Part shown: positions 8,433-16,270 of the stretch, piece by piece
Layout: each line of letters starts with the position of its first letter
Numbering within the stretch: the first letter of the stretch is position 1
Made by a program: the position numbers and the translations under genes
DNA from: a virus
IMG/VR virus record: IMGVR_UViG_3300012954_001743
Coordinates: 1 to 26,303 of that record
DNA: 26,303 nucleotides
Reading direction: 5' to 3' (one strand)
Notes under the pieces: model-generated
Databases searched by the model: none
The model's input: the letters and a program-made list of their open reading frames with translations, nothing else
What the model was told of the DNA's origin: nothing

Positions 8433-8958
8433 CACACATACACAACAATATGTATGCTTCAATCAAAAGACTGGAAGGATTTTTAGTATAGGTCCTAGTA
8501 TAGAAGAAGGATACCAACACATAAAAGTTACTGAAGAAGAAGTAGAACCTATTAAAAGTTTGAAAGAAAAAATGACAGACTATGTTGTTGCTTATAATCG
8601 TAGTGATAAGAAGTTTGTACTTAAGAAAAATATCTATGTACAACATGAAGCAAAATTCATTGAAATTAAACCAGTTGACGAATCAATCATGTACGATCTG
8701 TTATTGACTGTTGACAAAGTTACCAAAAGATGTTATATTAATACGGGTATTGAACTATTAGATACAATGAAAACTACAAATGTTGATCTACAAAAAGAAA
8801 TAAGTTTTAGTTTTACAAAAAAAGGTGACCCCCATATTTTGTATGAACAACTTACATTTAACATTGCATCGAACGAATCTAAACCTTTAAATATAAAAGG
8901 ACCATACAGTGTTTACGCTAATTGCGATATGGCAACTTGTATGTATAAGGAGTTATAA
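8416..8958 (+). CDS. Unknown phage protein
   Basis: A 180-aa protein with no domain that I recognise. The N-terminus 'YVCFNQKTGRIFSIGPSIEE' suggests a beta-hairpin repeat in which a short strand-turn unit (QKTGRIFSI) recurs loosely as DKKFVLKK and TKRCYINT, which would fit a beta-rich binding or structural domain. There is no signal peptide, membrane helix or catalytic motif. Two adjacent ATGs (8416, 8419) are possible starts; AGGAG at 8408-8412 is better spaced for 8419. It overlaps the glycosyltransferase stop by 17 nt and is joined to the next gene by TAATG. It could be an acceptor or structural protein for the surrounding enzymes; this is a guess. Confidence 0.6.
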   Translation: MMHHVSTHTQQYVCFNQKTGRIFSIGPSIEEGYQHIKVTEEEVEPIKSLKEKMTDYVVAYNRSDKKFVLKKNIYVQHEAKFIEIKPVDESIMYDLLLTVDKVTKRCYINTGIELLDTMKTTNVDLQKEISFSFTKKGDPHILYEQLTFNIASNESKPLNIKGPYSVYANCDMATCMYKEL

Positions 8959-9878
8959 TGAAAGTTAAAATTGCAGAATTAGATATAATATACCTAAGCT
9001 ATGACGAACCAAATGCTGAAAAAAATTATGCTGATCTACTTACAAAAGTTCCTTGGGCAAAACGAGTACACGGTGTAGAAGGGTCAGATGCGGCACATAA
9101 AGCCTGTGCTGAATTATCAGAAACAGATAGATTTGTAACAGTCGACGGCGACAACACAATTCGTCAAGATTTTATAAACCAAGTTTTAGATTTTGACGAA
9201 CATACAGACTTAGCCAACAGTGTGATTAGTTGGTGCGGAAAAAATAGTATAAACGGTTTGATGTATGGTAACGGCGGATTAAAATGTTGGCCTAAAGAAT
9301 TTGTGTTAAATATGCGTACACACGAAAACGCTGATCCTAATAATCAGTCTGCACAGGTTGATTTTTGTTGGGACCTACAGTATATTCAACAAAACAGTTG
9401 TTATTCAGATGTACATAATAACGAAACTCCACATCAGGCTTGGCGAGCAGGATTTCGTGAAGGTGTAAAAATGGCACTTGACAGAGGAGTCAAGCCGACC
9501 AAAGAAGAGTTCTTAAAAGGACACTGGAAAAATTTACATAGACTATGGATTTGGTTAATGGTAGGAGCAGATGTACAAAACGGAAACTGGGCCATATTAG
9601 GAGCCAGAGAAGGACTTAGTATGACTATGTTAAGTGATTGGGATTATGTAAATGTACGAGACTTTGAATATCTTAACAATCTCTGGGCAGGACGTGATCA
9701 AATGCCCGAAGATGTTTTACATACAGAAATTTTTAATTACGGAAGTGATTTAGTAAACAATTTAGAAATACCTATTTCAATACAACCTCTCAACGAAGAA
9801 CAAAGCTCTTTTTTTAAAACTGTTTATCAAAATCCAAGCAGAGGCGGCAACCAGCAGTTCATTGATAAGGAAAAATAA
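8958..9878 (+). CDS. GT-A-like glycosyltransferase candidate (DGD motif), copy 1
   Basis: A 306-aa protein paralogous to the gene at 11238. Shared order: 'IIYLSYDEPNAEKNYADL' at the N-terminus (nucleotide-binding strand), 'FVTVDGDNTI' with D-G-D near residues 59-61, 'INGLMYGNGGLKCWP' near residue 97, 'WRAGFREGVKMA' and 'GNWAILGAREG' near residue 212. D-G-D after a hydrophobic strand is the usual GT-A metal-binding site, so nucleotide-sugar transfer is likely, but the rest does not match a family I can name. AAGGAG at 8947-8952 gives a strong ribosome site, and TAATG joins it to the upstream gene. The copies flank a radical-SAM gene, implying cooperation. Confidence 0.6.
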   Translation: MKVKIAELDIIYLSYDEPNAEKNYADLLTKVPWAKRVHGVEGSDAAHKACAELSETDRFVTVDGDNTIRQDFINQVLDFDEHTDLANSVISWCGKNSINGLMYGNGGLKCWPKEFVLNMRTHENADPNNQSAQVDFCWDLQYIQQNSCYSDVHNNETPHQAWRAGFREGVKMALDRGVKPTKEEFLKGHWKNLHRLWIWLMVGADVQNGNWAILGAREGLSMTMLSDWDYVNVRDFEYLNNLWAGRDQMPEDVLHTEIFNYGSDLVNNLEIPISIQPLNEEQSSFFKTVYQNPSRGGNQQFIDKEK

Positions 9879-11245
9879 TGCTTAAAGGTGAACCAATAGA
9901 AGTTAAAGAAAAACTAGATAAAGTTGGGTGCGGATTTTGTCTTGCCAAATGGACACAAGTTACAATTCACTTAGGCACAGGTATAAATCATAGTTGTCAT
10001 CATGTAAAAGCACATAGGATTGATTTAGATGAACTTGCAAAAAATCCTAATGCACTTCATAATACAGGCTTCAAAAAAAATGTAAGAAAGCAAATGCTAA
10101 AAAATGAACGCCCAGGCGAGTGCGATTACTGCTGGCGTATCGAAGACAACACAGATAAGTTTAGTGATAGAGTTTACAAAAGTGCTGATGCGTTTAGTTG
10201 GAGCGATTACGATACAATTAGCAACTTTACAGGAGACGAAGATTTTTATCCTAGATATGTAGAAATTAGTTTTAGTAATGTATGTAATTTCAAATGTGCA
10301 TATTGTGGTCCGCCATTTAGTAGTAAATGGATGGAAGAAGTTAAACAAAAAGGACCATATGATTTAAACACTTGGGCATACAATATGATTGATCCTAACG
10401 AAACGCCTATACCAGAGCGTGAAGATAATCCATATATTGAAGCATTTTGGAAATGGTTTCCAGAAGCAGTAAAACATATGCATACTTTCCGTATTACAGG
10501 AGGAGAACCTCTGTTAAGTAAACATACTCAAAGAGTGATTGATTACTTAATTGAACATCCGCAACCCAATTTAAAATTTGCAATTAACAGTAATGGATGC
10601 CCACCTAAAGATTTATGGAAAAGATTTACAAAGTCTATAAAGAAGTTAGAAGATTCAAATGCTATTAGAGAATTTTGTTTATACACAAGTGCAGAAAGTA
10701 CAGGTACTCAAGCAGAATATAGTAGATTTGGTATGGACTGGCGATTGTTTACTGATAACATCGAATACTTTGCAAGACATACTGCAAGTAAAATAAGTTT
10801 CATGAGTGCTTTTAACATTTATAGTTTACCAACATTCAAGTCGTTTTTGATCTGGGTGCTATATTTAAAGTCAACATATTGGGGTAGGCATCCAGGAAAC
10901 CAAAGGATACTAATTGACATTCCGTATGTGCGAAATCCTGCATTCTTAGATGTTAAAATAGCAAATGAACAAGTGGTAGATGATTATTTAAAACCTGCAT
11001 TAAAATTTATGCAAGAAAACACAGACCATCATGGCTTCAAACAGATTGAGACTGTAAAGCTAGAACGCATTGTATCAGATGTAGAGCACAGACTTAAAAA
11101 CAAAGACGACTTTTGGAAAGAACAGCAAGAAGCTCAAAAAATGTTTTTTAGGTTTACAAAACAATATGACAAAAGAAGAGATGTAAATTTTGTAAAGGTT
11201 TTTCCTGAGTACGAACAATTTTTGGAGATTTGTAAAAATGTATGA
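9878..11245 (+). CDS. Radical SAM protein, class A (N-terminal Cys domain)
   Basis: A 455-aa radical S-adenosylmethionine enzyme. The 4Fe-4S motif is CNFKCAYC (C136, C140, C143), followed by 'ITGGEPLLS' (208-211 GGEP, SAM-binding). Ahead of the core is a cysteine-rich region (C18, C21, C40, C82, C85; 'VRKQMLKNERPGECDYCWRI') resembling a SPASM/twitch-type auxiliary cluster module placed at the N-terminus. The same layout appears in the genes at 16271 and 18826, so these form one paralogous class. The substrate is unknown. It lies between two GT-A-like paralogs and shares TAATG and 8-nt overlaps with them, suggesting coupled translation and one pathway. Confidence 0.85.
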   Translation: MLKGEPIEVKEKLDKVGCGFCLAKWTQVTIHLGTGINHSCHHVKAHRIDLDELAKNPNALHNTGFKKNVRKQMLKNERPGECDYCWRIEDNTDKFSDRVYKSADAFSWSDYDTISNFTGDEDFYPRYVEISFSNVCNFKCAYCGPPFSSKWMEEVKQKGPYDLNTWAYNMIDPNETPIPEREDNPYIEAFWKWFPEAVKHMHTFRITGGEPLLSKHTQRVIDYLIEHPQPNLKFAINSNGCPPKDLWKRFTKSIKKLEDSNAIREFCLYTSAESTGTQAEYSRFGMDWRLFTDNIEYFARHTASKISFMSAFNIYSLPTFKSFLIWVLYLKSTYWGRHPGNQRILIDIPYVRNPAFLDVKIANEQVVDDYLKPALKFMQENTDHHGFKQIETVKLERIVSDVEHRLKNKDDFWKEQQEAQKMFFRFTKQYDKRRDVNFVKVFPEYEQFLEICKNV

Positions 11246-11921
11246 TATTATTTTTATAAGCTATCACGAACCAAATGCCGAAGAAAATTATAACAATCTT
11301 TATTCAAGATTCAATACTGTCGGAGTATTTGGTGATAGAGTAAAACGTGTAAAAGATGTTAAAGGCATTCATAACGCACATGTAGAAGCGGCCAAACTTG
11401 CAAACTCAAGTTACTTTTATGTAGTTGATGGAGATGCTGTAATTGTAGATGAATTTAATTTTGGATACACTACAGAAGAAAAGGATCTAGTTCATGTATA
11501 CAGATGTATGAATCCAATTAATGATCTTGTTTATGGTTATGGAGGTGTAAAATTATTTCCAACTACATTAACAAAAAATATGGATACAAATACTAACGAT
11601 ATGACTACAAGCATAAGTGATAAATTTAAAGTTATGAACGAAGTAAGTAATATAACAGCATTCAACACAGATCCTTTTAATACTTGGAAAAGTGCTTTTA
11701 GAGAATGTGCTAAACTATCAAGTAAAACAATAGATAGACAAAAGGAGCAAGAAACAAATGGAAGACTTAAAACTTGGACAACCGTGGGACACGATAGAGA
11801 GTTTGGTGAATTTGCGATTAGAGGTGCTAGGGATGGTATGCAGTTTGGCCTTTCTAGCGGGGCTGATCTTGGGTTAATAAATGATTTTGAATGGCTAAGG
11901 AAAAAGTTTGATGAGCATTAA
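11238..11921 (+). CDS. GT-A-like glycosyltransferase candidate (DGD motif), copy 2
   Basis: A 227-aa paralog of the protein at 8958: 'IIFISYHEPNAEENYNNL', 'FYVVDGDAVIVDEF' (D-G-D near residues 70-72), 'INDLVYGYGGVKLFP' and 'FGEFAIRGARDGMQFG'. It is about 80 residues shorter, mainly through a shorter region before the GAR-x-G motif and a shorter C-terminus. The conserved acidic motif and 'YGGVK' block suggest that nucleotide-sugar chemistry is kept. ATG 11238 lies within the end of the radical-SAM gene, with GGAG at 11223-11226. Product uncertain; a glycosyltransferase-fold protein is the best call. Confidence 0.55.
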   Translation: MYDIIFISYHEPNAEENYNNLYSRFNTVGVFGDRVKRVKDVKGIHNAHVEAAKLANSSYFYVVDGDAVIVDEFNFGYTTEEKDLVHVYRCMNPINDLVYGYGGVKLFPTTLTKNMDTNTNDMTTSISDKFKVMNEVSNITAFNTDPFNTWKSAFRECAKLSSKTIDRQKEQETNGRLKTWTTVGHDREFGEFAIRGARDGMQFGLSSGADLGLINDFEWLRKKFDEH

Positions 11922-12609
11922 TTGGAAAGACGATAACGATATTTTTGGAAGGATGTTAGTTCTAACTGACAATCCTATATTCAATAATTTGCGTAATGCT
12001 GTGGATAATCATAAAGCTGATTTGACAGATGCTTTAAGTTGGGGACAACTTAAAAGCAAAAGATGGTTAGTTAACACTTTAGAAGATATTGATGTGCCAT
12101 TAGGAACTGTATTTTTGTGTGCTGGTTGGTATGCTACACTTGCGGCCATGTTGTTTAGAAGTCGTTGCTCAATAGATAAAATTAGAAGTTTTGACATAGA
12201 CGATAGTTGTTTAGAAATAGCAGATACAATAAATCGCAATCAAGTAAAAAAAGATTGGCAATTCAAAGCAATAACGCAAGATATAATGGATATTGATTAT
12301 AATAAACATACTTGGCAAACTTGGAGCAAAGCTAATAACAGAATGAGTAGAGATATAACAGATTGTCCTGATACTGTGATCAATACAAGTTGTGAACATA
12401 TCAAAGAATTTAATAAGTGGTATGAAAAAATACCAAATGGTACCTTAGTTGTTTTACAATCTAACAATTTTTTCGATGTGAAGGATCACGTAAATTGTGT
12501 AAAAAATCCTTTGGAATTTAAAGAACAATCTCCAATGATGGACTGCTTTTATTCAGGATCGTTAGAGTTGCCAAAGTATAATAGATTTATGAGAATTGGC
12601 GTAAAATAA
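11911..12609 (+). CDS. Class I SAM methyltransferase-like protein
   Basis: A 232-aa protein when started at ATG 11911 (a TTG codon lies one codon upstream; AAGGA at 11897-11901 favours the ATG). 'GTVFLCAGWYATLAAML' fits a degenerate motif I (usual GxGxG replaced by CAGWYA), then 'IRSFDIDDSCLEIADTI' gives the acidic motif II residue that binds the SAM ribose. 'VINTSCEHI' around residue 151 and 'GTLVVLQSNNFF' fit the later strands of a Rossmann methyltransferase. I recognise this general type in T4-like cyanophages. The methyl acceptor is unknown; a sugar or protein is plausible from the neighbours. It overlaps the upstream stop by 11 nt. Confidence 0.6.
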   Translation: MSINWKDDNDIFGRMLVLTDNPIFNNLRNAVDNHKADLTDALSWGQLKSKRWLVNTLEDIDVPLGTVFLCAGWYATLAAMLFRSRCSIDKIRSFDIDDSCLEIADTINRNQVKKDWQFKAITQDIMDIDYNKHTWQTWSKANNRMSRDITDCPDTVINTSCEHIKEFNKWYEKIPNGTLVVLQSNNFFDVKDHVNCVKNPLEFKEQSPMMDCFYSGSLELPKYNRFMRIGVK

Positions 12610-13130
12610 TGAAAGAAATATGGAACACAGATGTATCTAGGATAGTACATGATACTAAAAATAATATTTTAATTAAGACTCTAAAAAGAAAGCCACTTAC
12701 TAAAGAATGGTTTCGTTGTTATAAAAATCTGCAAAATAGAACTCCTCATATTGTAAAGATAATAGATTTAATAGATGAGCATACATACTCAATGGAATAT
12801 TTAGAGGGCATCGAAACAGATTTGTACAAACTATTAGAACCGCATAAGAGTAAAGTCTTAACTAAAGCAGATTATATAAGACTGTTCAAATGTATTAATC
12901 ATACATGGACAGCATCAATGGGATTAAGTAGTGAATGGAACGATAACAGATTTTTTGTTAATCAAGATGCACATTTAAAAAATATAGCAGTAATTAAAAA
13001 CAAAAACGGATTACACTTCAAATATTTAGATGCTGACGCATGGTATATAGCTAACGGATATCATGGAGTAGATGCATTTTATACATCACAATTAAAAATA
13101 GTTTTATCAATGCAAAGGGTACTAACATAG
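12609..13130 (+). CDS. Very small protein-kinase-like/APH-like phosphotransferase
   Basis: A 173-aa protein with kinase-fold landmarks in order: 'NNILIKTLKR' (candidate ATP lysine K23), hinge-like 'TYSMEYLEGIETDL' (60-72), catalytic-loop-like 'NQDAHLKNIAVI' with D120-x-H122-x-x-N125 as in aminoglycoside phosphotransferase and Bud32-type kinases, and 'LDADAWY' with D141/D143 in the place of the DFG aspartate. It lacks a glycine-rich loop and most of the C-lobe, so it is far smaller than the usual ~250 aa. It could phosphorylate a sugar, small molecule or protein, or be a degenerate binding protein. Joined to the upstream gene by TAATG. Confidence 0.6.
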   Translation: MKEIWNTDVSRIVHDTKNNILIKTLKRKPLTKEWFRCYKNLQNRTPHIVKIIDLIDEHTYSMEYLEGIETDLYKLLEPHKSKVLTKADYIRLFKCINHTWTASMGLSSEWNDNRFFVNQDAHLKNIAVIKNKNGLHFKYLDADAWYIANGYHGVDAFYTSQLKIVLSMQRVLT

Positions 13131-14197
13131 TGTATTTTTACAAAGACATAAAAACTATACATCTAGAGGTAACACAAAATTGCCAGGCGGCTTGTCCTAT
13201 GTGTGATAGAAATTGTAACGGTCAAGGTGTAAATCCACATATTAATTTAGATGAATTGTCATTAGAAGATTGTAAGAAGATATTTTCTCCTAAATTTATC
13301 AAGCAACTTGACACTATGTATATGTGTGGCAATCTAGGTGACCCTATTGTTGCACGAGATACATTAGAAATATTTGCATACTTTAGAGAACACAATAAAA
13401 ACATGTGGCTAAGTATGAATACAAATGCAGGAGCAAGAGATGAAGTATGGTGGAGCAACCTGGCAACAATTTTTGGTCGGATGGGGTCTGTTATTTTTAG
13501 CGTTGATGGTCTTCGTGATACTAATCATTTATATCGCCAAGGCGTTAACTGGAACAATGTAGAGCGTAGTATGGACGCTTTTATAGAAGCAGGCGGTCGA
13601 GCTCGTTGGGACTTTTTAATTTTTGAACACAATCAACATCAAGTAGAAGAAGCAGAAAAATTAAGTAAGCAAAAAGGTTTTGAAAAATTTACTGCAAAAA
13701 AGACAGGACGTTTTATTACACAAGATAGTAAGAAAAAAGAATCACATCAAGCAGTTGATAAGAAAGGTAAAGAAACAACACAATTAAGAAAACCTGATAA
13801 AAAATATCAAAATAAAGCATTACAAAAACAAGACATTATTATTAAAAAATATGGTAGTATGGATGCATATTATGATGCGGCTCCTATTATATGTAAAGTT
13901 AAAAAAGAAAATAGTTTATATATAACAGCAGAAGGTTTAGCTTTGCCTTGTTGTTGGACAGCAGGACGCATGTACAAGTGGTGGCATAAAGATCCTAAAG
14001 TAGAACAAATATGGGACTTTATTCCTAACAAAAATGCATTAGATGCACGTTCTGGATTAGATAAAGTTTTTGAGACAGGTATATTTAACACAATACAAGA
14101 TAGTTGGTCGAAGCCAACTTGCGGAGAAGGAAAATTAAAAGTTTGTGCTATGAAGTGTGGTGCAGAGTTTGACCCGTTTGCAGAGCAGTTCAAATGA
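13130..14197 (+). CDS. Radical SAM protein, class B
   Basis: A 355-aa radical SAM enzyme. GTG at 13130 overlaps the previous TAG by one base. The CX3CX2C motif is CQAACPMC (C18, C22, C25), close to the N-terminus. In place of GGEP there is 'MCGNLGDP' (65-72), a pattern shared by its class-B paralogs. Also shared are a DG-x4-N-x-x-YR element and 'FEHNQHQ'. The C-terminal part has a SPASM-like set: a Cys near 254, 'LPCCW' near 272, and a CX3C pair near 339-343. A Lys-rich insert lies at about 195-230. This suggests one catalytic cluster plus an auxiliary cluster; substrate unknown. Confidence 0.85.
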   Translation: MYFYKDIKTIHLEVTQNCQAACPMCDRNCNGQGVNPHINLDELSLEDCKKIFSPKFIKQLDTMYMCGNLGDPIVARDTLEIFAYFREHNKNMWLSMNTNAGARDEVWWSNLATIFGRMGSVIFSVDGLRDTNHLYRQGVNWNNVERSMDAFIEAGGRARWDFLIFEHNQHQVEEAEKLSKQKGFEKFTAKKTGRFITQDSKKKESHQAVDKKGKETTQLRKPDKKYQNKALQKQDIIIKKYGSMDAYYDAAPIICKVKKENSLYITAEGLALPCCWTAGRMYKWWHKDPKVEQIWDFIPNKNALDARSGLDKVFETGIFNTIQDSWSKPTCGEGKLKVCAMKCGAEFDPFAEQFK

Positions 14198-15240
14198 TAG
14201 ACAGAATTAAAAAAATTGAATTAGAAATTACAAGTGACTGTAATGCCGCTTGTCCTGGTTGTGCAAGGACACTTAATAGAGATATACTAGAAGTGGTAGA
14301 TTTTTCTCTTGATGATCTAAAACGTATATTACCTACTAAAAAACATATTGATGGTAAAGATATTAGACTTTGCGGAGTATTAGGAGATCCTATGATACAT
14401 CCTCAAGTCATTGATATCACTGAATATTTGTTATCAAACGGTGCGATAGTAACTATTAGCACCAATACTGGTGTAGGTACAAAGAGCATATGGTATGATT
14501 TAGGATTACTAAGCAAGAAATATCACAAGAATTTTATTTTGCAAGCATGTATCGATGGACACAGAGAAACAAATCATATTTACAGAGTTAATACTAAATT
14601 TAATGTTATTGAAAGAAATCTTGAAGCATATGCAGAAAACAGTTACAAAGGAGAATTTAATAAAAATAAATGGACTTTTATTGTATTTGATCATAATGAA
14701 CAAGAAATAGAAGCGGCAAAAGCACACGCAGAAAAATTAGGATTAAAATTTTTTATTAGAACAGGCATGCGTAATAGTTACTATAATTGGGTGGCAGAAA
14801 TAGGAAAGAAAAGTAACAAAGAAAAAAAGGTAATAACCACAACAGGTAATAAACAACATGATCGCAGAGAAGAAGTTTACAAATTAGATAGTCTTATGCA
14901 AAACAATCAAATAGATAAAAAAGTTATTGACACCATAGTTTGCAAGTATGTGCATGAAGGAGAAATATTTATAAGTGCTAAACAGGAAATGTGGCCATGC
15001 TGTTTTTTGTGGGATAGTGCATTTAAAAATAAAGAAAATATTATAGAAAAACTAAGTGAATTTCAAACAGGCTGGAATAGTCTTAGATTAAATAGTATAG
15101 AACAGATTATGCAACATCCTTACTATGAAAAAGTTTTAGAAGAAAGCTGGAATCCATCACACAATAAACATTTGAGAAGATGTATTAGAACGTGTGCATC
15201 ACATAAAGCATATCAGAATGTACAGGTAGAACAAAAATGA
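14194..15240 (+). CDS. Radical SAM protein, class B
   Basis: A 348-aa enzyme with CNAACPGC (C16, C20, C23). 'LCGVLGDP' at 59-66 replaces GGEP. Class-B markers are 'DGHRETNHIYRVN', 'FDHNEQE', 'WPCCFLW' near residue 269, and the final CX3C (CIRTC) near 330-334, together a SPASM-like auxiliary-cluster region. ATG 14194 overlaps the preceding stop as ATGA, and the ribosome site is weak, so translation is probably coupled to the upstream class-B gene. The two adjacent genes are tandem paralogs, with lengths close to equal but sequence well diverged. Confidence 0.85.
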   Translation: MIDRIKKIELEITSDCNAACPGCARTLNRDILEVVDFSLDDLKRILPTKKHIDGKDIRLCGVLGDPMIHPQVIDITEYLLSNGAIVTISTNTGVGTKSIWYDLGLLSKKYHKNFILQACIDGHRETNHIYRVNTKFNVIERNLEAYAENSYKGEFNKNKWTFIVFDHNEQEIEAAKAHAEKLGLKFFIRTGMRNSYYNWVAEIGKKSNKEKKVITTTGNKQHDRREEVYKLDSLMQNNQIDKKVIDTIVCKYVHEGEIFISAKQEMWPCCFLWDSAFKNKENIIEKLSEFQTGWNSLRLNSIEQIMQHPYYEKVLEESWNPSHNKHLRRCIRTCASHKAYQNVQVEQK

Positions 15241-16262
15241 GTTGGCAAATACCTGTTAAAAATCAAACAAAATTACAAATAGAAATGTCAAATTATTGCA
15301 ATGCCGCATGTCCTGCCTGTGCAAGAGCAGTTGTAAGTGACTGGTCGGCAGATATGGACTATAGGATTACTATAAATGACACATACGTCAGTTTAGAAAA
15401 ATTTAAAAGTTGGGTATCCAAAGATGTATGGACTGATCTAAGACTTATTCATATGTGTGGTAATTATGACGAAGCTACTACTAATCCAGACTTATTAGAT
15501 ATTATAAAATGGATTTTCGAAAATGATAAATTATTTCCTAGCAAACCAAAAATTACTGTTTCTACTAATGGCGGAACACGTAATACAGAATTCTGGAAAG
15601 AATTAGGACAACTTTCAAAGAAGTATAATTGGCGATTACATGTTAATTTTGGTTTAGATGGTCTTGAAGATACTAACCATATTTACAGAGTAAATGTTAA
15701 CTGGAAAAAAACACAAAATAATTTTAGATCATATATTGCGGCCGGCGGATGTGCAATATGGCAATTTATTTTCTTTGCTCACAATGAACACCAAGCTAAC
15801 TTAATAGAAGACATAGCAAAAAAAGAAGGATTTCATAGAGTTAAATTTATTGGTAGCCCACGTAAAAACTTTGGAGAGAACAGTCAACATAAAAAAGATC
15901 CAAAAGGAGAAACTTTTGACGTGTTGCCTAAAGTTTTACCAAAATGCATCAGTAGTAAAATAGATGATCAAGGTTTATATATTACGCATCAAGGATATGT
16001 TGTACCGTGTTGTTGGTGGGGAACAAAAAGCGGATTCAAAGATTTATGGGATCTTTACAGCAAAGAAAATGGCTCTGAACATCATAGATTAAACGGTTCA
16101 AACAGCATACAGGATATATTTGATAGTGAATGGTATACTAATATATTCTATAATATTAAAAGCGGAATTTTTCCTAAGTGTATAGAAAATTGCAAAGAAA
16201 ATAAGATTTCTACACAACGATTTGAGCCAGTACATCAATTAACCACCACTATAACACGATAA
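15237..16262 (+). CDS. Radical SAM protein, class B
   Basis: A 341-aa enzyme with CNAACPAC (C21, C25, C28). The GGEP position reads 'MCGNYDEA' (73-80), the most altered of the class, so SAM amino-group binding may differ. Other class-B markers: 'DGLEDTNHIYRVNVNW', 'FFAHNEHQ', a Cys near 237, 'VVPCCWWG' near 258, and the final CX3C (CIENC) near 313. ATG 15237 forms an ATGA overlap with the upstream gene. This is the third consecutive class-B copy, an arrangement best explained by tandem duplication and divergence. Substrate unknown. Confidence 0.85.
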   Translation: MSWQIPVKNQTKLQIEMSNYCNAACPACARAVVSDWSADMDYRITINDTYVSLEKFKSWVSKDVWTDLRLIHMCGNYDEATTNPDLLDIIKWIFENDKLFPSKPKITVSTNGGTRNTEFWKELGQLSKKYNWRLHVNFGLDGLEDTNHIYRVNVNWKKTQNNFRSYIAAGGCAIWQFIFFAHNEHQANLIEDIAKKEGFHRVKFIGSPRKNFGENSQHKKDPKGETFDVLPKVLPKCISSKIDDQGLYITHQGYVVPCCWWGTKSGFKDLWDLYSKENGSEHHRLNGSNSIQDIFDSEWYTNIFYNIKSGIFPKCIENCKENKISTQRFEPVHQLTTTITR

Positions 16263-16270
16263 GTACATAT

